Source of the DNA: Elymus sibiricus
Taxonomy: Eukaryota; Streptophyta; Magnoliopsida; Poales; Poaceae
Assembly (NCBI GenBank): GCA_039707655.1
Contig: CM077663.1
Span: forward strand, 438,233,830 to 438,297,829
Length of the DNA: 64,000 nt
Reading direction: 5' to 3'
Shown: in pieces, positions 33,243 through 43,768 of the stretch
Numbering within the stretch: position 1 is the stretch's first letter
Layout of the letters: every line of letters starts with the position of its first letter
Translations under genes and position numbers: made by a program
Notes under the pieces: model-generated
Told to the model about the DNA's origin: nothing
The model's input: the letters and a program-made list of their open reading frames with translations, nothing else
Databases searched by the model: none

Positions 33243-36200
33243 ATGGACAGAAGCTGGATTAGAAAAGGAGTTAGAAGGTTTTCGAAAGAACATATGAAAG
33301 GAGTTGATGAATTCATGCAATTTGTTCGGGCAAATTTTGCCAAGGATGCTGTCATTCTTTGCCCATGCTGTGATTGCCTCAACCGTTCGAGAAAAGCTCA
33401 AGGAGTAGTGGAAGATCATCTGCTTCTTAATGGGATGGCCAGCACATATGATAGATGGATATATCATGGAGAACCTTTAGATGGACAACCTCAACATTTT
33501 GAAGATGATACACAGGCCCCTCATATGATGGGTGGTGGTGCTGCTGGCATTGATTTTGTGGAAAAGGTTTTGCGAGAGAATGCTGGTTTGGAGGAAGAGG
33601 ATGGGCATGAAGATGATAGGATTCCTGACCTATTGAAGGATTTGTACAACTCTGAAGGTCGTGCTGATGGACAGAAGTCGATGTTTGCTGAGGTGTTAGA
33701 GGAGGCGAAGCGCGCAACTCATGAAGGGGGTAAAATTTTCAAGATTTACCTTCACCGTGAAGTTACTCCACATCAAGTCTTTCTACCGGATTAGCAATGC
33801 TGCATTCAACGCAATACTCCGCCTTTTGACCTTGCAATTTCCTGATAGCTGTGTTCCCAGGTCTTATGATGAAGCATTGAGCATAATCCGCAGGCTGGGG
33901 CTAGGTTATGTTTCAATACATGTGTGCCCAAATAACTGTGTCTTGTTTCGGAAGGATTTAGCGAAGCATGACAACTGTCCAAAATGCAATGCCTCTAGGT
34001 GGAAAGATGCTGATGGGAAGAAGTCAATACCAGAGAAGGTACTGAGGCACTTTCCGTTGATACCAAGGCTGCAGCGGATGTTTATCTCAAAGAAATCATC
34101 GCTGGAGGTACAATGGCACAAGCTGAAGCGGCAACCTGTGGACAATGAGCTGAGCCATCCAGCGGACGGAGAGGCATGGAAAGAATTTGACAGCAAACAT
34201 GGAGATTTTGCTGCAGATCCAAGGAACATAAAACTCGGCATTGCCACAGATGGCTTTAATCCGTTTGGGAACATGAGCACGTCTTATAGCATGTGGCCTG
34301 TTTTTGTGGTGCCGTACAACCTGCCACCATGGGCATGCATGGATCAGTCCAACTTCATGATGTCGTTGCTTATCCCGGGTCCAGAGTCTCCAGGAAAGGA
34401 TTTTGATGTCTTTATGGAGCCCCTCGTAGAAGAACTGCTCCAGCTCTGGACTGGTGTACCTACATACGATGCCTCGAGTCCGGAAGAAAAGTTCAATCTA
34501 CGTGCTGCAATCATATGGTCCATCCATGATTTCCCGGCGCTGCACACTTTGTCTGGGAGGATCATAGCGGGTTATCAGGCCTGTGTCCATTGTGACAAAG
34601 ACCCTTGCTCAAAGAGAATAAGGAGCAAGATCTGCTATATTGGGCACCGCCGCTTTCTTCCCCGAAACCATCGCTGGCGAAGAAGCAAAGATTTTAATGG
34701 TGAGAATGAAACCCGTGACAAGCCAGCTGAATTCACTAAAGAAGAGCTAGAGCAGCAACTTGAAAAGGTGAAAGATGTGAGACCAGGAAAGCTTGCAAAG
34801 AAAAGAAAGCATCAGGAAGGTCAATGTTGGGACCGGAGGTCTTGTTTGTGGGACCTGCCATACTGGGCTGATCTGAAATTTAGGCATAATCTCGATGTAA
34901 TGCACATTGAAAAAAACATATGCGAGAATCTGCTAGGGACGTTTCTGAACATTGAAGGGAAGACAAAGGACATGGTTAGTTCTAGGCTTGATTTGGAGGA
35001 CATGGGCATAAGAGAAGATTTGCATCTACACCATGATGAAGATGAAGATTCATTTGAAATGCCACGAGCATGGTATACAATGAGTAAAGAACAAAAGCTT
35101 GCATTTTGTGAATTCATAAGAGCGGTGAGATTTCCAGATGGTTATGCTGCTAACCTAGCAAAGTGTGTTACCTCTGATGGATTCAAGCTTTCAGTACTGA
35201 AAACCCATGATTGCCACATCCTCCTCCAAAGGATTTTACCGGCGGGCCTCCGAGGAATCATGGACAAGGATATATATGAAGCGGTTGCTGAGCTGGGAAA
35301 TTTCTTTAGAGAACTGTGCTGCAAAACACTCAAGTTAACTGTTCTGGAAAGACTTGAAAAAGAAATCCCAATTATTCTTTGCAAGCTCGAGAAGATTTTC
35401 CCTCCAGCTTTCTTCACCGTGATGGTCCATTTGGCGGTGCACTTACCAAAAGAGGCAATGCTTAGAGGCTCTGTGCAATACGTTTGGATGTACCCAATCG
35501 AAAGAAGGCTGCTTACTTGTAAGCGTTATGTGCGAAATACGGCAAGACCTGAAGGTTCGATTGCTGAAGCATATGTCGTTGACGAGTGCTTGACTTTTTG
35601 CTCTAGATACTTTGGCGATGTGGAAACAAGATGGAACCGGCCGGGCAGAAATAGAGAGCGGTCTGATTCGCAAAGTGGTGATGTCTCGGTTTTCAACCAT
35701 GGTGTGAACTTTCTTGGAGCCTCACAATACTTGGAGGCTGGTGATGAGTATGACAAGATGGTTTGGTATGTGCTCAGCAATTGCGCCGAGGTTCTACCAT
35801 ATATCGAGTACGTTATATCTTGTGCACTCGTTATATTTTTTTGTTTGGGTTGGCACCAGCCTAATGTTTTAATTCACATGTTTTGTTGGCATTGAAGGAA
35901 ATGCAAGGAAGAGTTAAATCAGGAAGAAAGCCAGATCAATGTTGATATAAGGGTTGCCAAGGGATTTGCTAAATGGTTTAAGAATCATGTGAGATCTTTA
36001 GCCACATGTTTTATGTTTTCTGTGTTATTCACCAACTGTTAAATACCATTGTTGCTAAATGGTTTATTTGTGCAGATTGGAAAGTTGCATGAGGAGAAGA
36101 AGGTCAGTGATGATCTATTTGCTTTGGCATGCTTACCGGATAAGTGAGTGAGAGTGTATTCAGCATGCATTGCTGACGGTGTCCGGTACCACACCGTTGA

Positions 36201-36894
36201 CCGCGAGAAAAAAAGGAAGACACAAAATAGTGGAATCGTCACTGAGGGGTCACATGATGGTGAGAACATTGACTTCTATGGTCAGCTGAGAAGCATCGTA
36301 GAGTTGTAGTACAACTCTAGTGGAGGCATCCATCGCTCAGTTGTCTTATTTCGCTGTGACTGGTTTGATCTTGGTAGCAAGAAGAAGAGACGCTCTTTTG
36401 TCAAATATGATGGCCATTTCAAAAGCATCAACACTTCAAGGTGCTGGTATAAGAGTGATCCCTTTATTCTAACAGCACAAGCAACAATGGTGTTTTACCT
36501 GCCAGACACTCTTTTGCATGGAAAATGGCGAGTTGTGCAAAACTTTGAGCACAGACACTTGTGGAGTGTGACTGAAACTGAAGTGGAAAAGGGCCCTGGT
36601 GGTAGTGGCCTAACATATCAGGATGATGACTCTACGGAAGTTCCGGTGCAAGCTGATGATGACTCTATGGAAGTTCCGGTGCAAAGCAGAGTGCGAAGGG
36701 ACCGGGAATGTGTGCTCGTTGATGCTGCAACAGTTGAAGGCATTAAGAAAAGAAGAAAGGTGGTAGCGGATGGACATGAGAGCGAGGATGAGGAAAACAG
36801 GACTGATCATACTATGCTGCAATATTGTAGTGACGATGAGGAAAACAGGAGTGGGCATAGAGTTCCTTGTTTTGGTATCGACGACGATGAGTAG
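33243..36894 (+). pseudogene. TNP2-like CACTA transposase, disabled
   Basis: TNP2-type proteins (TNPD) catalyse CACTA excision and insertion. The N-terminal transposase-associated domain starts MDRSWIRKGVRRF and contains CPCCDCLN. The Transposase_21 domain follows (LGLGYVSIHVCPNNC, ATDGFNPFGNMSTSYSMWPV, YNLPPWACM, LLIPGPESPGKDFDVFM, AIIWSIHDFPA). DUF4218 reads CHILLQRILPAGLRGI through ECLTFCSRYF, then a DUF4216-like end (VVLFRCDWFDLG). Exons: 33243-35807 (with the shift), 35898-35988 and 36076-36894. Lesions are a one-base frameshift near 33735-33745, TGA at 36145-36147 in the usual KVRVYS region, and TAG at 36307-36309. The acidic tail has a repeated DDDSxEVPVQ segment. Confidence 0.88.
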
Positions 36895-36899
36895 CGAAT

Positions 36900-37450
36900 G
36901 GACATGAAGGTAAATTTTGTCTCCTTGGTGACCTAATACTATTACTGCATGTTCCTTGTTTTGATTGGTGATCAACCTTCTCTATAGTTTTTGTTGATGT
37001 GATCCTGATGTAGTTTTTGTACTACAATTCTCTCCAGGTAGCAAAATGCATGAGACTGATGGTTGTAGTGATGGAGAGGCAGATGGTGAAGATTCAATGC
37101 AAAATGATGTAGTTTTGGTGATCCTGATGGCTCTAGTGATGGAGAGGCAAAATGCATAGTGGTGATGTAGTTTTGGTGATGGCTCTAGTAGTTTTGGTGC
37201 CATTTTCTTAGTTTTGGTCAGAACTATTGGTTGTGATGTGATCCTGATTCAAAATGTTGTCTTGTAATGCAAAAGATTGCAAAATGATGTTCCTAAAGTT
37301 TTTTTGAACTGAATTGAGATGTTGTTTTCAGAGCTGTTTTTCATACTATTTTCAGAGATCCTGAAGTTTGCTTTAACTGAATTTTGCACTCCATGGGCGC
37401 GCTCCATCAGACAGCCGTCTGATCCCACGCGTGGCTCCATCAGACAGTGA
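36900..37450. repeat. Short duplicated segments after tnp2
   Basis: GATGTAGTTTTGGTGATCCTG, GATGGAGAGGCA and related words recur several times between about 37000 and 37210. They appear to be local duplications of the 3' UTR. No gene was seen. Confidence 0.5.
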
Positions 37451-37454
37451 GCAA

Positions 37455-37530
37455 AAAAATATGCGCGAGCTGGGACTCGAACCCATGACCGTGCGCTCAT
37501 TTCACTGTGTTTCTACCACTGGGCTAGGAC
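37455..37530 (-). other. tRNA-like module 2 in the CACTA
   Basis: Minus strand: CTAGCCCAGTGGTAGAAAC (A-box-like) and ATGGGTTCGAGTCCCAGC (B-box-like). Closely related to the next module, 180 bp away, and to module 1. Confidence 0.55.
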
Positions 37531-37634
37531 GAGGCTACTGGTCTTACACTGATGGTCAGACACACATGTTGATTATGCGTCTGATCCCACGCGCGGCTCA
37601 AAGGACCAAACCCATGCGTGGCGAAAAAATATTG

Positions 37635-37710
37635 CGCGAGCGGGGGCTCGAACCCACGACTTGGCGCTTATTTCACTGGGTTTCTACCACTGGGCTAGGA
37701 TGAGGCTGTT
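37635..37710 (-). other. tRNA-like module 3 in the CACTA
   Basis: Minus strand: CTAGCCCAGTGGTAGAAAC and GTGGGTTCGAGCCCCCGC. The latter can form a five-base-pair T-arm with one G-U pair. It lies about 100 bp upstream of the B3 gene leader. Confidence 0.55.
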
Positions 37711-37777
37711 GGTTTTGTACTCTATGCCCACCCTTTTCAATATATCAAACCAGTCACGTATCAAACACAGAACTCGC

Positions 37778-38720
37778 TGACAAGTGGACCCACTCTTTTC
37801 CCCACTCCTCCTCTCCACTCGACCCGCTCCTCCTCTCCACTCGACCCACTCCTCCTCTCCCCCGCCGGCTCCTTCCTCTCCCATCGCCGCCGACTCCTTC
37901 CTCTCTCTCCGTCGCCGACTCCTTCCTCTCTCCTGAGGTATGAATCCGCCGACTCCTTCCTCTTCCTATAACTTAGTTTTCTTCTACTGTTTAGATTAGG
38001 GTTCTTGCCGCCGCCTAGATTGGATTAGATTAGATTTGGTTAGTGTTTGATTAGAATTGGATTATATTAGATTAGGGTTTGATTATGATTGGTTTAGGTT
38101 TCTTGCCGCCGCTGTTTGGAAATTAGGGTTAGCTTTGGTAGTAGCAACATATGATATGGTTCAAATTAGGTAAAGTAGATAGATTAGGTTTCTAGCTGTG
38201 TTTGCCTTTTATAGTAGACATGGGCACATGGCAGATATGGTCCAAATTATAGTAGTATTCCAAATTGAGGCCCTGGCAAACACATGTAGTAAATATTCTA
38301 CTGTTTTGTAGTAAATATTATAAATTTGTTATCAGTGGAAAGCCCATATTTTTTTATCTATTATGCCTCAGGCTTATTTGAGTATGCAAACAACCCTCAA
38401 ATTATATGATAAAAATTCTTAAGTTTACAAACTTCTCTGTTCAGCATCCATGTTAACAGAATTATATGGTTTATTTTCAACACTTTTGACCTTATGGTTA
38501 ATACTATTTATATTTTGCCTCAGCTTTAAAGAAAAATGTACATGTTTGACCTTTAGGTCAGCCTAAATAGCATACAATATAATTATGCTCAGTTTTGCCA
38601 CATGATCAGTTAGTGTGTATTTACCTTGAGGTCTTCTGCAGTCTTTACATGTGCTATGATGAACTTGTTGTTTAATTACAATGCAGTAGTAAATGTTTGC
38701 TACATCGCTTCTTTTCAGAG
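37778..38720 (+). promoter_or_regulatory. Leader and 5' UTR intron of the B3 gene
   Basis: A TGACAAGTGGACCCA motif starts at 37778, then a CT-rich exon with repeated CCGACTCCTTCCTC ends at a GT donor at about 37935 (TGAG|GTATG). The intron has TTAGGGTTTG-like runs (37990-38130) and ends TTTTCAG at 38718, two bases before the ATG. Predicted from signals only. Confidence 0.5.
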
Positions 38721-39719
38721 ATGGGGGGAGGCCGAAACCGCCGGCTGCGCTCTGCCACTCCAAGTGAGATGGCCGACTTGGAAGGTTTCGAGTTCTTCAC
38801 GATCATACTTGAGATATCCTCCAGCAGGCAGGTATATAAAAGAAGAGATCTCCCCTTCACCCGTCTCTTTATCATAACTCTGCTGTTTGCTACATCACTG
38901 CTTGACCCTCGCTGCAGATGCAGCCTGACAATTTTATGAAGATGCTGGACGGCCGTCGGCCACAGAAAGTGAAGCTGCGGCAGGCCGGCAGTGGGCTTTG
39001 CACGCTATGGGACGTGGAGGTGGTGTTCGACACCGACGAAGACATGTACCTAGATCGTGGCTGGAAGTAGTTCGTCCGTGCCTACGACCTGCGGCATGGG
39101 TACTTCCTTGTCTTCAGGTACGACGGCAACGCCATGCTCACCGTGAAGGTGTTCAGCATGACTATGTGCCGCATGCGCTACCAGGACGACGATGATGCCA
39201 GTACGCTCTGCCTCTTCTTCCTCTACATTTGGCTTTGTCTCACACCGATTGTTAAATAAACCTGCTTGTTCCATTTGGTCAGGCAATGGGAGCAGCAGCA
39301 GCGACTCTGGCTATAGCAAAAGCAGCAGCGAGGATGAGGAGGAACGGAGTGGGGAAGAAGAGGAGCAGAGCGTGGATGAGGAGGTGGCTGACGATGACCA
39401 TGCGATGGTGGTCGCTGACGATGGCCTCGCGATGGTGGTGCCTGAGGATGACCTAGCGGTGGTGGTGCCCGAGGATGACGTAGCGGTGGTGGTGCCTGAG
39501 GATGACCTAGCGGTGGTGGTGCCTGACAATGGCCTCGCGATGGTGGAAGTGCCTGACGATGGCCTCGCGATGGCGATGGCGATCCCACAGCTGGGCGACA
39601 GGACCATGCCAATTGTGGTAGAGGAGTACATCCCACAGCCTGGCCGCAGGCCAATTCTAAGGCTTCGCCGCTCTAAGCGCATCAGGATGATGAAGGAGAA
39701 GGAGAAGAAGGAGGAGTGA
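38721..39719 (+). pseudogene. B3 DNA-binding-domain gene captured by the CACTA, one TAG stop
   Basis: Exons 38721-38831, 38918-39200 and 39283-39719 keep phase. The B3 domain spans about residues 24-130: FEFFTIIL, then MQPDNFMKML, VKLRQAGSGLCTLWDVEVVF, LDRGWK-stop-FVRAYDLR, GYFLVFRYDGNAMLTVKVF. That is the order of a REM-type B3 fold, normally a plant transcription factor domain. TAG at 39068-39070 replaces a residue inside the domain. After it come an acidic Ser/Glu region and about eight tandem repeats of DDGLAMVV / EDDLAVVV type, then a basic end (RLRRSKRIRMMKEKEK). It lies between tnp2 and tnpA in the same orientation, so it looks like an integral cargo gene. Its role is unknown. Confidence 0.85.
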
Positions 39720-39734
39720 AGATCTTCAGAAAAT

Positions 39735-39840
39735 AAGTCAATGTTAAGTATGTCAGGTCATGTTAATCTGAACATGTCAATGTTAAGTATGTCAGGTCAT
39801 GTTAATCTGAACATGTCAATGTTAAGTATGTCAGGTTTAA
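39735..39840 (+). repeat. Triplicated ~42-bp segment
   Basis: Three head-to-tail copies of GTCAATGTTAAGTATGTCAG plus GTCATGTTAATCTGAACAT (the last truncated) follow the B3 gene stop, in its presumed 3' UTR. Confidence 0.85.
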
Positions 39841-40022
39841 TCTTTTTAGTGTAAACCTTTTAAGTATGATAGTGTTGAACTACTATTGCACTTTCTTAAT
39901 TATGTGTGTCCATCTCCATTACCTTCCAAGCTCAGTTTGGTAATTGATGGGAATCGAAATTTTGTAGATGCTCATGGATGAAAGATAAAATTGTGTGTTT
40001 TTGTGCTTGCTCATGGATGCTC

Positions 40023-41870
40023 ATTCGTTGAATAGTTTGTGAAAATATGCCCAAATTTGGTGCATGCCTCCATCTTGTGATGCCAAAAAACCATTTTTCA
40101 TTTTTTGAATGCCAAAAACACGTGTTTTTCGTGAAGCGCTACAAAGAGAGACATTCCAAACGGTGCCATTCCATGTCTATCTCAAAGTAGACCCTATTTT
40201 ACGGATGGTCGCCAAAAATCATGCATTTCCGACCCTCGTAGCTACTCCCGGCCATTCAGACAACCATCGACCGATTCAGCTGGAACCGGCTGGAATTTGA
40301 ACTGCGGGTCCTCCATAGCTTGCCCGTTATTTTTGCTAAAAATCATTTTTAGCTTCATAGGTAGGCATTTCATCATAGAATCACCAACAGATATGCATGA
40401 TCAAACCCCTAGCCACGGACGGCCGACGCGACAAGTTCGACCGGTTTTTGAAAACACCGTAAAAAATTCAAAAAAAATCAAAAAAATGGGAGACCTCCGC
40501 GTCACATCATGAAATATGGCCTACCAACTAGTAAAAATATTAAACTTGGAATACCGATGTTTTCTTGAAAAAGGGTTCTCAAAAACGACCTACCATGAAC
40601 GAAGATTCATGGCTTTCAAGCCAAATGAGCAATGATATGGCCACATTCGTTGAATAGTTTGTGATAATATGCCCAAATTTGGCGCATGCCTCCATCTTGT
40701 GATGGCAAACAATGTTGCCAAAGAGAGGTTCCAACTTGTTTCACAAAAAATCCATTTTTCATTCTTTGAATGCCAAAAACACGTGTTTTTCGTGAAGCGG
40801 CTACAAAGAGAGACATTCCAAACGGCGCCATTCCATGTCTATCTCAAAGTAGACCCTATTTTACGGACGGTCGCCAAAAATCATGCATTTCCGACCCTCG
40901 TAGCTACTCCCGGCCATTCAGACAACCATTGACCGATTGAGTTGGAACCGGCTGGAATATGAACTGCGGGTCCTCCATAGCTTGCCCGTTATTTTTGCTA
41001 AAAATCATTTTTAGCTTCACAGGTAGGCATTTCATCATAGAATCACCAACAGATATGCATGATCAAACCCCTAGCCACGGACGGCCGACGCGACAAGTTC
41101 GACCGGTTTTTGAAAACACCGTAAAAAAATCAAAAAAATTTAAAAAATGGGAGACCTCCGCGTCACATCATCAAATGTGGCCTACCAACTAGTAAAAATA
41201 TTAAACTTGGAATATCGATGTTTTCTTGAAAAAGTGTTCTAAAAAACGACATACCATGAACGAAGATTCATGGCTTTCAAGCCAAACGAGCAATGATATG
41301 GCCACATTCATTGAATAGTTTGTGATAATATGCCCAAATTTGGCGCATGCCTCCATCTTGTGATGGCAAACAATGTTGCCAAAGAGAGGTTCCAACTTGT
41401 TTCACAACAAAAACCATTTTTCATTTTTTGAATGCCAAAAACACGTGTTTTTCGTGAAGCGGCTACAAAGAGAGACATTCCAAACAGCGCCATTCCATGT
41501 CTATCTCAAAGTAGACCCTATTTTACGGACGATCGCCAAAAATAATGCATTTCCGACCCTCGTAGCTACTCCCGGCCATTCAGACAACCATCGACCGATT
41601 CAGCTGGAACCGGCTAGAATTTGAACTGCGGGTCCTCCATAGCTTGCCCGTTATTTTTGCTAAAAATCATTTTTAGCTTCACAGGTAGGCATTTCATCGT
41701 AGAATCACCAACAGATATGCATGATCAAACCCCTAGCCACGGACGGCCGACGCGACAAGTTCGACCGGTTTTTGAAAAATCAAAAAAATGGGAGACCTCT
41801 TCGTCACATCATCAAATGTGGCCTACCAACTAGTAAAAATATTAAACTTGGAATACCGATGTTTTCTTGA
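40023..41870 (+). repeat. Three tandem ~0.65 kb repeats inside the CACTA
   Basis: Units start near 40023, 40646 and 41307 at TTCGTTGAATAGTTTGTGA. They contain AAACACGTGTTTTTCGTGAAG, CGGGTCCTCCATAGCTTGCC and GGACGGCCGACGCGACAAG. Unit 1 lacks about 44 bp near its start and unit 3 lacks part of its end. Short ORFs repeat in each unit but look like chance. It separates the B3 and tnpA genes. Confidence 0.85.
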
Positions 41871-41989
41871 GCTATTCGGTATGATTTTAACCATTATTTC
41901 TACAAAGTTTACAAAAAAAAACCCCTAAAATTTTCTGCCTCCAAACCCAAAAAAATTTCCCTCCCACCCCAAAATTTCCCTCCCTCTCC

Positions 41990-43768
41990 CAAAATTTCCC
42001 TCCACTCCCTCTCCCACTAACAGGCGGGACCCACCACTCCCTCTCCCACTAACCCGCGGGATCCCCTCCCCATCCCCTCCCAAAATTTCCCCATTCCGCT
42101 CCCCTCCCTCCGCGCCGCCCCTCCCCTGCTCCATGCCGCCGCCCCTCCCCTGCTCCGCGCCGCCCCTCCCCTGCTCTGCGCCGCCCCGTCCCTCCCCTGC
42201 TCCGCGCCTCACCGCCGCTCCTCCCCTCTCCCCGACGACGGCACCATCGACGACATCGCCCGCCTCATAACCCTAGGCCACGACGACGGCGGCCACATCG
42301 ACGACGGCGGCTACATCGCCAGCCACATAACCCTAGGTACTTCTCCCCTCGCTCCATCTCCCCTCGATCTTCTAGGGTTAGGGTAGATTTTCTAGGGTTC
42401 GGTAGATCCCCCTCATGGGTTCTTCTAGGGTTCGGTAGATTCATGGGGTTAGGGTTAGGGTTCATGGGGTTAGGGTTCTGGATGGGGATGGATCTCCTGG
42501 TTTTCTTGTTCATGGAGAAGGATCGATGGTGATTCATGGGGATGATCTCCCTCTGGTTCATGGGGTTAGGTTTAGGGTTCATGGGGTTCATGGGGATGAT
42601 CTCCCTCTGGTTCATGGCTAGAACCTAAGTTTCGTGTATTTATGTAGCATGGATAAACTATTGATGGGGTTAGGGTTGTTGTTGCACGCCATGGGGTTTG
42701 CACGCCATGGGTTAGGGTTCTTATTTATGCAGCATATGCTAACAGCAGTTAAATTGTTGTGGCTGCTCATGTTGTAGATAGAGTAGAAGTTGTTGTGGCT
42801 GCTCATGTTGTTATTGCCTACTCAAATCTGTTAATGCCTTGTTATTTTACTACACGAAGTTGTTGTGGCTGCTCATGTTGTAGATAGAGTAGTAGCAAAT
42901 TGGGCCGAATTGGGCTGAATTGGCTAACAGCAGTTGCTCTATCTACTCAAATCTGTTAGGCACATATCATGTTGTTGCTGCTCATGCAGATATGGTCCAT
43001 TGTAGATAGAATGTGCATAACAAGGCATGCCATGATATTTTTATTCCTGCGTGAGCCCAACATTGTAGATAGAGTAGTAGCAAATTGTTTTGCCTTGTTA
43101 TTTCACAAAGTCTGAAACTGTCAGCATAACTTGTCATTTTGCATTGATGCTATCATCATATCTGTAGATCTTTGGAGCATGTTTAGTAGGGGAGTTTTGT
43201 TAAGTACATCTAGTACAAGCCTGCCATGCTCATATTTGTCATGAACAGCTCCTGTTGCATGTAGTTTGCTAGCTCTAAACATTGCATCATGAATCTGTTT
43301 TCTGCCATGAACTGTGTTTTTCACTAAGTCTAGAAATCTGTATCACTTGTCAGTTTGCCATGATGTTTTCCTAATGATATAAGAAGTTTTAGAAATAGTT
43401 CGGTAAGCCTGTTTTGTAGTCAATGTTATGTACTATCATTCCATGTCATTTGTTTCCTTGTTTGAGTTCTTCATCATAATTAAATGTTGCATCTAAATTG
43501 CCATGTTGATGTAGTGAAGATATTAAGAGATGCTTCATATCTTTCTAGTGTACATGCATGCTTGTTTAGTGCACTTACATGTTTGCTTAATTAATAACAC
43601 TACATCACTATATTGTTGATCCATCAAGTTTGCTTCACATGTATTCCATGTATGTGCATGCTGGTCCAAATGCTTTCCTTTATTGTTACAAGTGCATCAT
43701 TTTACTTTATCCCTGTTGTATCTGATTGTTGTTTATTCTTTTTTGCAAGCACCACCTCAAGATCATCC
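41990..43768 (+). promoter_or_regulatory. Leader and long 5' UTR intron of tnpA
   Basis: TAACAGGCGGGACCCA starts at 42018. A GC-rich leader with GACGACGGCGGC repeats ends at a donor at about 42335 (CCTAG|GTACTT). The intron is rich in GGGTTAGGG and TTCATGGGG repeats (42370-42620), then AT-rich with duplicated TTGTTGTGGCTGCTCATG. It ends near the TTTTGCAAG before the ATG. Confidence 0.45.

Noticed and set aside
40109..41833. Repeated short ORFs in the 0.65 kb units
   Set aside because: Their repetition follows the DNA repeat and frames differ in length; no domain seen.
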